Positions 47,659 through 60,353 of a stretch of 64,000 nucleotides of DNA are shown here, in pieces. Numbering within the stretch: the stretch's first letter is position 1; every line of letters starts with the position of its first letter. The notes beneath the pieces were generated by a model. The model saw nothing but the letters and a program-made list of their open reading frames with translations. It was not told where the DNA came from and did no database searches. A program made the translations under genes and the position numbers. The stretch is taken from NCBI RefSeq assembly GCF_963583255.1, contig NC_084805.1, positions 11,648,827 to 11,712,826 of the forward strand, read 5' to 3'. This DNA comes from Pyrus communis. Lineage: Eukaryota; Streptophyta; Magnoliopsida; Rosales; Rosaceae.

Positions 47659-50600
47659 ATGGCATCTGCGAAGGCAGTGGCGTGTTGAAATTGGAGGTCA
47701 GTGTTCGTAACACAACTAATAATCCAGTATTGAATCCTGTCGTTAGTCAGAGTGATGCGTCTGCTGTACTAAACACCGTGAAACTAAATGGATAAAATTA
47801 TCCTCTTTGGTCCAAGGTTTTAGAGAGGCACATCGCTGGACGTGATAAGAAGGGCTTTGTGACTGGGATTACCAAGGAACCTGCTGAGGATAGTGCTAAG
47901 TATGAGACGTGGGAGACAGGGAATGCAATAGTAAAAGGGTGGTTGATCAATTCCATGGAACCTGTTATCATGGGATTTTTTATTCACCTATGTACTGCCA
48001 AAGAAGTTTGGGAAGAAATGGCTCGGACCTATTATGATGGTTCAGATATTTCTCAAATTTATGAATTGAAGGTTAAATCTTTCAGACTACATCAAAAGGG
48101 CTAACCAGTTGGTGTATATTACGCTGACCTCAAGTCCGTTTGGCAGGAGTTAGATCAAAGGAGACCAATTAAGATAGAGTGTGTTGTGGATCTCAAGACC
48201 CTTCGAGAAGAAATTTAAATTAATCGTGTGTATGCTTTTTTGGCAAGTTTGGATGATATCTTTGATAAAGTATGTAGTGATATTCTACATACTCAACCCT
48301 TACCATATGTTGAGGAGGTGTTTTTTGTTGTTCAGCGTGAAGCACAATGACATGCCACTATGATGGGTGGGAGTAACAACCAAGGAAGGTTGTTGTCCAT
48401 GGCCATGGTCTCTTGGCCAACTAGTGCCCCTCATCCTAATAATCCTTCTAATCAATCTTTAAATTCTCGTCCCTTTACCTGAGAAAATAAAGATGATTTG
48501 GAATGTACTTTCTGTGGACAAACCCGTCATACTGAGGATACATGTTTTGCCAAGCATGGGGTGCCTGATTGCTTTCTGGAATTGAAGAAAAAACAGTGTG
48601 TAAATGAGTGTGGAAGTGTGGGAAATAATGGAGGCCGTGCCTCCCTAGCTACTGCTTCACCGAAAGCTAAGGAGGCCGAGACTAATTCCAATAACCCAAG
48701 TCAAACCTTGTTTGCTCATCCTACCCATGGTGACTCGTCCTTCACCGCAGGTACTGTAGGGCATGTTCTTTTGGCCTTCAATACTGAGCATTATACATGT
48801 TGGATTCTGGACTCTGGTGTAACGGATCATATGACATATGATAAGAATATGTTTCAATATATGACAACATCTCACAGGGAATATATTGTCGCCGCCAATG
48901 GTATTCATGCCCCTGTTGTTGGTGCTGGCACCGTGTATCTCACGGTTTCTCTCCCTTTACACTGATGCTTACTTGTTCCGTCTTTATCACATCATTTACT
49001 TTCCATACCACAAGTTACTGAACAATTAAATTGTGTTGTTCTAATATCCGTCCTTTTGTCTACTTCAGGATATTCAGATCAAGGAGATAATTGGGCGTGG
49101 CACTAGAAAAGAGAGGTTGTACTATGTGGATGATGTCGTTCTTGGCAAAGCTCATGCAGTACGAGTGTTCTGTGATAGTAATCTACAAAAAGTATGATTA
49201 TTGCATCGTTGATTAGGGCATGCATCTTTTAGATATTTAAGGCATATGTTGCCTCATTTATTTAGTGGAATAAATGAATCAGACTTACATTGTGAAGTAT
49301 GTATTCTTGCTAAAAGTCATCGTGCTTCGTTTCCTCTTAGTATGAATAAAAGACCTTTTCCGTTTGATCTTGTGCATTCCGATGTTTGGGGGGCCTTCTC
49401 CAATTACTACTTGTTCAGGAATTTAGTGGTTTGTTACATTTGTTAATGATTGCACTCGTATGACATGGCTTTATGTGTTGAAAAATAAAAGAGATGTTAG
49501 GGTCATATTTTGGTCCTTTGCTCAGATGATTCAGACATAATATTCTTCTGTTATCAAAGTTCTTTGTTCTGATAACGGATGAGAATACATTAATTTTGAG
49601 TTGTTAGAGTTTCTACATGATCAAGGGACTATCCATGAAACCACGTGTCTGCATACTCCACAACAAAATGGGGTTGCGGAGCGTAAAAATCGCCACATTT
49701 TGGAAACGACCCGTGCCTTGCTCTTTGGGGCCTCGGTTCCTCAATGTTTTTGGCCTGACGCTGTTACTTATGCCGTGTATGTCATTAATCGTATGCCTTC
49801 TCTGGTGGTTGGTTTTCAAACACCACTTTAAGTCTTCACACAACATGCTCCAATGGTGTCAAGTAATACTCTCACTCCTCGAGTCTTTGGTTGTGTGGCT
49901 TATGTTCATATTCAGAAAATACATCGTAGTAAATTGGATCCGTGCACTACGGTGTGTCTTTATAGGGCTTTTCTTCTCACCAAAAGGGATATAAGTGTTA
50001 CCATCTTGAGACTCGATATATGTACGTGACCATGGATGTGACCTTCTCTGAAACGGAATATTTCTACACTTCTGTACCTTCAACTTCATATCACTAGGGG
50101 AGAACACTATTGGTAATCTGAGTTGGTTGGATTTAGGGGGAGATGTGATTATTGAACAACGTGTAAGACCTGGAACTGTTGGTGTCGAATGTAAAGTGGG
50201 TACCGAGTGTATAGACAACTTGGCAGGAAGTTTTGTGGCTGATATTGGTGATTTACGGTTGAATCTAACTGAACCCATAAGAGAGTCTCGGCCAGCTACT
50301 GCTGAGGAATGCCCTGTTGTTCAACAGTCCCTTGCCAAGCCCATTACATATGCCCTTGCCGAGCCTAATACATTCTCTCTCTCTAGTTCCAAAGTGCCGC
50401 CTAATACATCCTCGTTAAATATGCTTGAGGTAAGTATCGTAAATGATTGTGTAACTAATCCAAGTAATAATGTGAGTAGTTCTAAATTGCCACCAAAGGA
50501 AAATAGAGGTGTGCCTCCTGATAGGTTTTCTCCTGAAGGGAATGTGAATGAAGCTACCCACAGAAAAGAAGACAGTGGGATGCCGATGGGTATTTACAGT

Positions 50601-51983
50601 TAAATATAAGGTTGATGGAACGGTAGATAGATACAAAGCAACGTTGGTGGCTAAAGGGTATACCCAAACATATGAGGTGGATTATCAAGAGACTTTCTCC
50701 CCGGTTGCCAAGATGAATACGGTATGTGTTCTTATCTCTTTAGCTACAAACATGGACTGGCCATTAAAACAGTTTGATGTGAAGAATGCGTTTGTCCATG
50801 GGAATTTGGAGGAATAAGTATATATGGATTTTCCTCCTGGATATAGCAATGGTGGGAACACCAGAGTATGTCGGTTGTGTAAGTCACTCTATGAACTTAA
50901 GCAATCACCTCGTGCATGGTTTGATAGATTTACTCAAGTCATGAAAAGGAATGGATATCAGCAAAGTCATTCTGATCATACTTTATTTGTGAAGTGTAAA
51001 CAAAATAAAGTAACAACCTTGATTATCTATGTAGATGACATGATTATAACAGGAGATGATGTTGACGAGATGTCCAAGTTGCAAGGAAACCTTGCGGTCG
51101 AATTCGAAATGAAGGATTTAGGAGATTTGAAGTATTTTCTAGGAGTTGAAGTTGCTCGCTCGTCTAAAGGTATCTTCTTGTCTTAACGTAAGTATGTACT
51201 GGATTTATTAAAAGAGACTAGTATGTTGGGATGTAAGCCGATAGAGACTCCTATTGTTGAGAAATATCATTTGTGTTTGGATCCAAGTCAGAAACCGGTT
51301 GATAAAGGTAGGTATTAGAGGCTTGTAGGGAGACTGATTTATTTGGCACATACTCGAACTGATATTGCCTATGCTATGAGTGTTGTGAGTCAGTTCATGC
51401 ATTCACAGAGTGTGGATCATATGGTTGTTGTTATGCGTATCTTGGCATACTTGAAGTTGGCACCTGGAAAATGAGTATTGTATAGGAAACACGGGCATTT
51501 GAGAATTGAAGGGTTTACTGATGCAGATTGGGCAGGTGATGTAACTGATAGACGACTACTTCTGGGTACTTTACCTTTTTTGGAGGGAATTTGATGACAT
51601 GGCAAAGTAAGAAACAGAAGGTGGTGTCATGGTCTTCAACTGAGGCCGAATATAGAGGTATGGCTTAAGGAATTTGTGAAATCCTCTGGCTACGAAAACT
51701 TCTTTGGGGACTTGGGTATAAACCGAAGGATACCATGAAGTTTTATTGTGACAACAAGTCAGCAAGTGATATAGCTGATAATCCAATGCAGCATGATAGA
51801 ACGATGCATGTGGAGGTCGATCAACATTTTATTAAAGAGAAGCTTGAAAAGAAGATTGTATCAATACTGTTTGTGAATTCAAATGAGCAACTTGCGGATG
51901 TTCTTACTCATGTAGTGTGTAGTCGAAAATTTGATGACTCACTTGTCAAATTGGGCATGTGTGATATCTATGCACCAACTTGA
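47659..51983 (+). pseudogene. copia gag-pol polyprotein, broken by stops
   Basis: Gag starts with MASAKAVA near 47659 and includes a retained block at 47859-48104. A CX2CX4HX4C knuckle CTFCGQTRHTEDTC lies near 48504-48545. Protease has WILDSGVTDHM (48800-48835). Pre-integrase and integrase fragments include LHCEVCILAKSH (49280-49325) and PQQNGVAERKN (49660-49692). RT runs from about 50590 with [37 protein letters not shown] and the catalytic YVDDMIITGDD (51030-51060). RNase H has GFTDADWAGD and KFYCDNKSASDIA, ending CDIYAPT before the purine tract. In-frame stops recur (for example after LEE at 50815, at 51184 and at 51316), so no polyprotein can be made. Confidence 0.92.
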
Positions 51984-51990
51984 GGGGGAG

Positions 51991-52169
51991 TGTAAACGTG
52001 AGTCATTAAAAATAAGTATGTAAATATATTGTAAATATTAGGAGTCCTTTATTAGGAAGGATTAATTGTTGTGTCCTTTATTGATTATTGTTTCCATATA
52101 GAACAAGGATTGTATTTGTATATATTTCAAGGAAGTAATACAATGAAAATTATCCCGTAAAATTCTATT
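51991..52169 (+). repeat. 3' LTR of copia element
   Basis: 179 bp; six substitutions from the 5' LTR; followed by ATAAT. Confidence 0.9.
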
Positions 52170-52185
52170 ATAATATCGTTTGTTC

Positions 52186-52206
52186 AAAAAAAAAAAAAAA
52201 AAAAAA
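52186..52206. repeat. Poly-A tract, 21 bases
   Basis: Uninterrupted A run between the copia element and the palindromic Mutator-type element. Confidence 0.9.
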
Positions 52207-52257
52207 TTAAATAAGGCCACACCCTTTTCTCTTCCAACCATCCATTTATTAATGAAA

Positions 52258-53281
52258 GACTTTTTAGCCAAAATAGTCCCTGAGATTTGCATAACAAATC
52301 ACTTTGGTCCCTAAGATTGAAAATCAATAGAAATGGTCGCTGAGATTGTCCACCATCCATTATTTTGGTCCTTCAGTTAAAAACTTCGCTAAGTATCCCA
52401 GAGCTCTTGGCCAGAAATTTAGGCAATTTTCAAAGCTTCGTAACTCAATCATTTCTTAATCAAATTCAATCCTTAATATATCAAAATGAACAAAGGAAAG
52501 TGTAGAACAAGATTATAGCTATTTGGAAGCCCAATGATTGCTGGAAATGGTCGGAAAATAGTCTGAAAGGTGACTGGTCCGCGGCGGAAAACTCACTTAA
52601 AACTGGGTAAAATTTAAACGTTCATAACTTCTTCAATACTTAACGAAATCAAGTGATTCAAAAACAAAAATCATACTTCTCAACAAGACGAAGAAAATGG
52701 TACCTTTATAGACAGCTAATTCACCGTGGTTTGGCAGAAAAATGGCTCGAAAGTGGTTAACTTAAGACCAAGACAGCCACTTTCAAGCTGTTTTCTGGCC
52801 AAACCACAGCGATCTAGCCATCAAGAAAGATACCATGCTCTTCCTATCGTCGAGAAGTATGATTTTTATTTTTGAATCACTCAATTTTGTTGAATATTGA
52901 AGAAGTTATGAACGTTTAAAGTTTACCCAATTTCTGATGAGTTTTCCAGTTTTGCCGTGGAACAGTCACCTTTCAGACTATTTTCCGGCCATCTCCAGCA
53001 ACCATTGGGCTTCCAAATAGCTATAATCTTGTTCTACATTTTCCTATCTTCATTTTGATATATTATGGGTCGAATTTGGTTAAGAAACGATTGAGTTACA
53101 AAGCTTTGAAAATTGCCCAAACTTCTGGCCAAGAGCTTCGGGACACTTAACGGAGTTTTTAACGGAATGACCAAAATAATTGATGGTGGACAATCTCAGG
53201 GACCATTTCTATTGATTTTCAATCTTAAGGACCAATGTAATATGTTATGCAAATCTAAGGGACCATTTTGGCTAAAAAGCC
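52258..53281. mobile_element. Palindromic Mutator-type element, copy C (1,024 bp)
   Basis: Terminal GACTTTTTAGCCAAAATAG is mirrored by the complement at ...TTTTGGCTAAAAAGCC. A perfect 9-bp target duplication TTAATGAAA lies at 52249-52257 and 53282-53290. The inverted arms continue almost to the centre near 52760 (for example TTCATAACTTCTTCAATA at left, TATTGAAGAAGTTATGAA at right). By eye about 80-85% of positions pair over roughly 500 bp. No coding sequence. Confidence 0.92.
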
Positions 53282-53290
53282 TTAATGAAA

Positions 53291-54070
53291 TTCAACCTTT
53301 GTGATAAAATGAAAAATCAATCTAAAACGAGGGAGGGAGGTGATTTAAACTTAAAGAGTTCAGAGGAAAACATTTGCTCGGCAATATAACTATATCCATA
53401 TCTGCATATTTACTCAGATTTTTGTAGATTAACAAAAAAAAAGCATCGAAGTCAATTCACTTTATTGACCTCATTGTAGGTCTGCCACCATATACTTAAA
53501 TATTACAATACCTAAACCTTATACTAAGAGGCTAGTAGCCATATACCAATTAGGCCAAATATCACTTCTGGTCGCCAAAGTTATGTTTCAATTCAGTCCA
53601 AGTAGTTTTGACTGACCCAAACTTGACCTTGTAGTTTACCAAACGATGCAGTTCAAGGAACAAAAATCTCAGAAGCTCCTTCATCATTTGAGTTATGTTC
53701 AAGCTCATCTTGGAGTCCCTTTACTTTGCCTCTGCAAGTCCTTCACGAACTCAATCGCTCTTGAGGAGTGAAGCATTGCCTGTCTGAGAATCAAGATAAC
53801 GAGTAGGTATCAAACAAATTTGTGGTCCATCTAGCACTATTCTTCGATGTTACCGTATATTGTCATTGTGAACCAAAATTGCTGTCAGCCCTAAGTTTAA
53901 GGCCAATTACCATAGTGTAGGGAACGAAGGCCCACTGGAGATAGATTCTTTCATTAAGCTTCTTCCTTCTCCTTATCTCTTCCCAAAATCTTTGGATAGA
54001 GGCCCTTCATAATGTTTCATCACCGTAATCTCACATCCTGCTGTGATCACACGTAAATTACCAAGGTCAT
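53291..54070. other. Intergenic, no recognised feature
   Basis: Lies downstream of the REV1 pseudogene (which runs on the minus strand). It may include its old 3' end, but no final exon was recognised. Confidence 0.4.
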
Positions 54071-54384
54071 ATGTTAATCACCGAATCAAATTAATACAGG
54101 TATCAATGACGTAAACAATCCTCAGAAACATACAAGCTTTGAAGCAACAGGAATGCAATCTCACCTGTATTGATGGAAAGCGGATGTGAATACCTAACCT
54201 GGACATCGAACTTATGATTGCAAGGTTATGTTAATCACGGAATCAAATTAATACAGGTATCAATGACGTAAACAATCCTCAGAAACATACAAGCTTTGAA
54301 GCAACAGGAATGCAATGTCACCTGTATTGATGGAAAACGGATGTGAATACCTAACCTGGACGTCGAACTTATGATTGCAAGGTA
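54071..54384. repeat. Tandem duplication, 157 bp x 2
   Basis: Copies 54071-54227 and 54228-54384 begin ATGTTAATCAC and differ at only a few bases. Confidence 0.92.
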
Positions 54385-54987
54385 CACCTTGCTGAGAAAT
54401 GGAAGGCATGTTAAAATCAGCACAATGTGTAGTCAAATGACAAGAAGCACAAGTCTAGCTATATGTGCAAGTTTCCTCCACAACTCTCAGCGACAGACGC
54501 CTATAAGATTAAATCAAGACAACCGTGAGGAAGAATTAGCAGAACACAGGAAAGATTAAAACATGAAAATAGTGGATCATAATACTTAACAGTGAAAACT
54601 CTACAAACCACGAGGTGGATGACAAGGAAAATCATAGGTCTGACAATATTAAACAGATTAAAAATGCAGTACATGAATAAATTAGTCGCATCGCTCATGT
54701 CAAATACAAAAAAAATACTTCAGTTGGCTAGTGTTTTTTCTTTAGTCTGAAGTTAGCTGTTCTTGGCCATAACTTCTAGCTCATCCCAGGTAGGGTGGCA
54801 GCCCTAGTATTTATCAGAGAAAAATGTTATCTGTATGCAGATGCTACTGTCGTAGGAAAACAGATATTGAGAATTATGATTTTGGAAACACATGGACTTT
54901 GGGTATAAGAAATTATTATATTCAAATCTACAGTAAGATTTGATTGTTTCCATAAATGCACTACAAAATGTAAACATAACTACTCAC
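54385..54987. other. Region 3' of the last recognised REV1 exon
   Basis: AT-rich; no exon or element recognised. Confidence 0.35.
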
Positions 54988-55161
54988 CTGAAGGTAAGGA
55001 AAGACATCGTTGTAAACTTGTACGAAAAATTTTGAATTCATTGTAAACCTGATAGAACATATAAACTCCAATCAGTTAAAAGTAACTAATTAACGTTCAA
55101 AAATATAAAAGCAAGCAAAAACAGGTCACAAACAAACATAGATCTCAATCGGCATCTATAT

Positions 55162-55747
55162 TTAGCTTCTAAGAAGACGAAAACAAACATAGATCTCTTC
55201 AATATCTGAGTCAATCTTTACGTTAATATACTCCCAGAGAAGCTCAGAGAAGCTGTATACAGCTTCAATCCAGCTGTCAGAACTTGGATCCGGAGGATGT
55301 TGAGATTCCAAAATAGTATTTCGCAGAATGGTGGATAAATTTTGACTTGACCCTGATTTGTAATACAACTCAGCAAAAACATTTAACACCATGCACTTGC
55401 TGGATTTGAACTCATCAACCCACCCAGGAGGACTTCCAATCCAAAGTTTGTGGTTCAAAGCAGGATCACTTGGTCCCGAATGATCCTTGTTACTTGGACC
55501 TAATAATTCCGGAGGCTTTTCTGCAGGAGGGCCCAAGGAAGCACTTGAAGATACGTCATTTTTCCTGTGTGCAGGAAGCTGCCCGAGTACTCAGTTCTTG
55601 AGGCAACTGTTGCAACACTGAGGTATCTGTTTGACTTAAAGATGACGGCATTACATCAGTGTTTCCAAGACCTGATGTAGAAACTTCCACTTGATGGTTC
55701 CCTCCCACCACAGCAGAAGGAATTGCTTCTTCTTCTACTATTGTATG
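55162..55747 (-). pseudogene. REV1 relic: UBM2 and C-terminal interaction domain exon
   Basis: The second ubiquitin-binding motif reads MPSSLSQTDTSVLQQLPQEL. A frameshift follows, then LPAHRKND and the C-terminal domain from WVDEFKSSKCMVLN to EEIYVCFRLL, where REV1 would bind REV7 and other polymerases. The reading then hits TAA where a splice donor would be expected (AGAAGCTAAAT). Confidence 0.85.
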
Positions 55748-58700
55748 CTATATCACATGAGGAGAGATACCAATTGTATAACTATAGAAGTCTAAAACGT
55801 GGACATACAATAGACAACTAGAACAAGAGATTCTCAATAACAATATATTTTTTCTGGAATAAAAACATAGGCATCGAAAGAAGGGGCGTAAGAACAAGAT
55901 AAACCAACTGAGCCTTCATTTAACATTTGCAACAGATGGAAAAAAAACACAGGGATTCTTATATAAAAAAGTTCAAAATCCAACCACAACTTGATTTAGT
56001 ACTGTCCAAAACAAGGCAGGAATGTTATCTAAACTTAACATTGCATCACAACTACAGCCATATCACCTATTGCTATTATTATCGAAACTGAGCAAACAGC
56101 TAGATTGCTTGTAAAATAGAAAGTCAACTTATAGTTAATCTGAAGTCCAACAGAGAAGGTTTCTTTTACGTAATTCTGATGAAAGATACTGGCTGAATAT
56201 ATGAAGCATTGGCAAAATAGAATAGAACTGCAGAAGAAATAGAAAAAGTTGGAAAACAAAATTTACCCTGATTTCTACTGCTGTTTCGTTCTTGGGGACC
56301 ACATCCTTAACGAGTGGTCTCTCAACCCCCCTCCTTGCACCTAAGTAGAAAAGCCATTATGTATATCAGGACAAGGGAAATATAATGGAGTTTGCAATGA
56401 ATACAGTTATGGAAAAATAAAAGAAACATTACCATTTACTTGTTCATGTGCTACAGTAGCACTGGAATTTTCTCGTTTATTTTTAGCAACATAATCAACT
56501 AACTTCCCACCATAGATTCCATTTAGTTCCGTAAATAATTCTGGAGGAAGACTCTCAATAACTCCCAAATCAAGATGACATAAAGGTGGTGGTTCAGAAA
56601 CCTGGTCCAGAGAAGGTTCACCACTAGACAGACTATTTAGCACTGGAGTTTGAATACCGAGTGCACAATTAGATATTTAGAATGTCAGGAATAGTTCCCT
56701 TTTAAAACAGTTTAACAGACTACCGACATCTTTCCAATCCTTGAACCTCACGCCCCAATTCTCTTCAGCACCAATAGACTTGCAATCCTGCACAAAACCA
56801 CACGTAAGCAATGATGGTATGGTGGTTAAAACACACAAAAAAAAAAAAATAAATAAATAAATAAATTTGTCTAAAGTTAGAGAGAATATTGGGACAATAA
56901 TTTCCTTGCTATATAGAATTGTAGTGTGAAACAGTCTTCTATAAATAATTGCCCTTCATAAAGTTTATACTTCCATGTATACAGTATACTTAGCTGTCTC
57001 CATAACCATTTTTAATAATTTCCTCTACTTAGAAAACAAAACATCAAGCATAAATTTAACTAAAACCATTGAGATCATGGTCTTCTCATCTCAGAAAAGC
57101 TGATTTAAATATTGCAAGTTACTCCTGATAAAGTACAACTGAACCATCTCAGTAGATGAAGAAAGAAAATCAAGACCCAGATAAAAAAATAAATAAATAA
57201 ACCTTTGAAATCATATGCAACTGTCCACACGTCTGAACATTTTGTTTCTTCAACTTCTGCTCTAAAGTGTGTTCTATACCTGGAAGTTCCTTGATTGGAA
57301 GTTGATGTAAATAATCATCCACCTGATGTACTAAAAAACAATGTAAGTGTGTATAGGAAAGAGTATTCCATGAGCTGTCCATATCCCTGTTACAAACTGA
57401 TAGTCATTTGAAATTCAATACAAAAGCCCAAAAGTTAAAATGAAAAATCACTGTTACAACTTAGGAATAAAAGGTATATAGCATCTAAGTCCTACTTTTC
57501 ACCAACACAAACAGAAAGAGCTACATAAACATAAACATTGAAAGGTTTGTGGCTGATGCGTGTGTGTTTAATACACGGAGATTATAATGACAAGGAGTCT
57601 ACAGTCTTCCTTATACACATATAAATATAGAAAAGAAAAAGAATATCTACATTTGTGGGAAAATAAATCAAGATGTTATCATCAAATGAGACAAAACAAA
57701 ACCATCACAGGCATGGGCAAGGGAAAACAACAGGTTTCCACGTCCTATGCATTCAAAATTTCATTTGAATGTTGATGGCTAAAAACAATGGCATACATGA
57801 AACATTTGAAGAAAAAAACTCCACGTTGGTTTTAAATATGAAGCAAACAATAACACAAAAGAATAGAAGAAAGAGCACACCTTTTCAGTCCATCTGGCTT
57901 AGCAGTTTTAGTGGCAAGGCGAGCCATAAGCATATTGATGGCTATGCCAGCACTTGCAGAGCATCCAGTTGTCTCAAAGATCTCTTTTCTTACAGTTGAA
58001 GCTAACACCTCAGGATTTACCCCTTCCATGTCCGGTGACATCTAAAAATGCTTCATCAAAGCTTACTGCCTAAATTCAAGAACTTCAATATTAACACGAA
58101 GGCAACTGAAAACTCAATGTACTTTAAGAATTAGCTTCCAAAAGCAAATATACCTGTACTTTATTGCAGTGCTTATGCAAGACGTCGTAGAACTGATCAG
58201 CTACCTACAAAACAGATCGAATAGCCTATAAAATCCCAGTCAACAAGGTAAAATACAGCAAACAAATGACAAAATGAGCGTTGTCTCTATAAAAAGTATC
58301 TAAGCCAAAACAATGAGAATCTTCCAGAAACATACCTCTTCAGAAGCTTCAAAATCAAATGGAACAATGACAAGGTTTGGACAAATAGCCTTGGCATCTC
58401 TAACAAACATCCCAGCCTTCACTCCTGCAAGTTAGAAATAAAACTATTAAAGACAAAATATAACTTCCCAAGACAAAATAAAATGAAAAAATGAAAAACC
58501 CTGCTATAAACACTTGTCACCAAAACCAACCATAGTTTCGAGCAGGGTAGTTTGCAGATGAAATTTCAGCAGTTCCCTTTGGAATATCAGAATGGCATAC
58601 AGCCACAGGCCTATCCTTAAACTCAGGGTGTTTCCTGATGACCACTGACACAAAAAAACCAGTCCTACAAGAGCATATTATCTCTCAGTTATATTCTTAG

Positions 58701-59863
58701 TTATACAGAAAACTTCATCTCTTCCAAGATATTCATATTGCATATTACTATAAGGTCAATCAACTTTACAACTCTAATTAATCCATCAATAACATCCCTC
58801 GGGATTAAATAAAATTATAGGAATCATGTATTTTCAACTTGGCCCTTAAGATACAAGTTAAAACTTAAAAAGGGTTTGGAAAAATAAAAATGACTTTGGT
58901 GTTGGAGATGAGAATTTGTAGTACAAGATTTAAGAATGACAGTCGTCTTGATAATAAAGGTATATGCGGCCAATAGTGGAGAAGACGACAGTGATGATTT
59001 TCAACAGATAGCATGGCCAGTGAAAGTCAAAATTTAAAACACACAAGGGAGGCCCATCTGGTTAGCAGATAACACAGGGAGACCAGTAATTGCCAGACAA
59101 GTATAAGGATATAATAATCAAAATTCAGGTTTAACAGCCTTGGATTTGGAAGGTACCATGTCAATATAATGGCAGCCCTTTGAAAACTCTTCGAAGCATT
59201 AAGATTAGGCTCTGTGCTCTTAAACCCTTTAGAGGAACTTGGGAAACGCTTACGATACCAATTTCTCCACATTCCTATGAAGTGCAGCCTTGAGCTCTGC
59301 AGTAACCAAAGACACAACATGATAGTAAAACAAAACTGCAAATAAGTTTAACTAGAATAACAAAATAGCATTAGCAGCAAAACTGCAAGTAAGTTTAACT
59401 AGTATAACAAAATAGGATTAGGAGCCAAATACTGTTCGTTCACAATTATACAACACCCATTAGAAGTTTAGAACCACATAACAGATATAACTCAACATCA
59501 GAAAGTTCTGAAACCGTACAAGCAAATATACAAGTATCATCTCAACCAAAGCCCGAACTGCCCACCATAAGCAAATTCCATGGGTCCCTCCAAAAGATAC
59601 CTTGTGAAGTTTTAACTGGTAACTATGTCAGGATAATTGGTTTTGAAAATGGCATAAGATCAATATTAGTAGAAAGTATATACCCAACAAGAATCATGGA
59701 GTATGCCAACAAGTGTCAGTGGAAAGTATATACCCTTCTCAACAAAAGACATCATAAGAAAAAAAAAGAGGTGAAGGCATTAATAGCTTTTGATGGCACA
59801 AACCAAGATTAAAAAATGTGGCACTAGTGAGAGAGAGCACACAATTACTTTCCAGTTCAGTAC

Positions 59864-60353
59864 CTTAAAAAATAGTTTTCCACAAAATTGGGATCCCCAA
59901 GAGTTGAATGACTTCTAATAGACCTGACATTTGAAGAGCTTGGGAAGCGGTAGCTGCAATCTGAAGCTGATGTTTGGTGGGTACTACACTGAAGTTCATC
60001 TTTTACATTGTCATCCTCTTCTGCGTCCAAAGTAGTCATATCTACAATTTGCACTTCACAATCTTTTTCACTACTTACATATGGCTCCTGACCAGGTTCT
60101 CCATTGTCGTTCTCAAACATAATGTTATCAGATTCTCCACTAGTTTGCCCTTCGTGTTCTGTGGATCTGCCCACTTCAGATCCGGTAGTATCTTCCACTA
60201 TGGCTCCCACCAACGATGTAACCTCACTTTCATATGTTACTAGATTAGCAGCATCCCTCAAAGGATCACCACAGTCTGGGATTACTTTTGGGGAAAAGAA
60301 GGCTGACAGCCTTGGCTGGTTGCAAGCAATCTGTTCAAGTTGGTAAGGAACCC
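59864..60353 (-). pseudogene. REV1 relic: long linker exon after the BRCT domain
   Basis: 490-bp exon reading VPYQLEQIACNQPRLSAFF at its start and HSTLGDPNFVENYF at its end. Both are conserved in plant REV1, on either side of an acidic, low-complexity linker. The exon is open throughout, which makes it the longest undamaged block of the pseudogene. Confidence 0.88.

Larger units (their letters stand above)
47283..52169 (+). mobile_element. Full-length Ty1-copia retrotransposon, inactive
   Basis: 4,887 bp with 179-bp LTRs (47283-47461 and 51991-52169) and target duplication ATAAT (47278-47282 and 52170-52174). A primer-binding-like ATCAGAGCC follows the left LTR, and the purine tract TTGAGGGGGAG precedes the right. 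The LTRs differ at six of 179 positions. The domain order gag, protease, integrase, RT, RNase H is that of copia. Many stop codons inactivate the coding region. Confidence 0.94.

Noticed and set aside
52258..53304. A gene in the 1-kb interval after the copia element
   Set aside because: The interval is an inverted-repeat element with a target duplication, and frames there are short and mirrored.
54085..54423. Terminal exon of REV1 within the 157-bp duplication
   Set aside because: Splice-like motifs exist, but the translation does not resemble the REV1 C-terminus.
59974..60346. Plus-strand frames of 80-89 codons
   Set aside because: Antisense shadows of the REV1 linker exon at 59864-60353.
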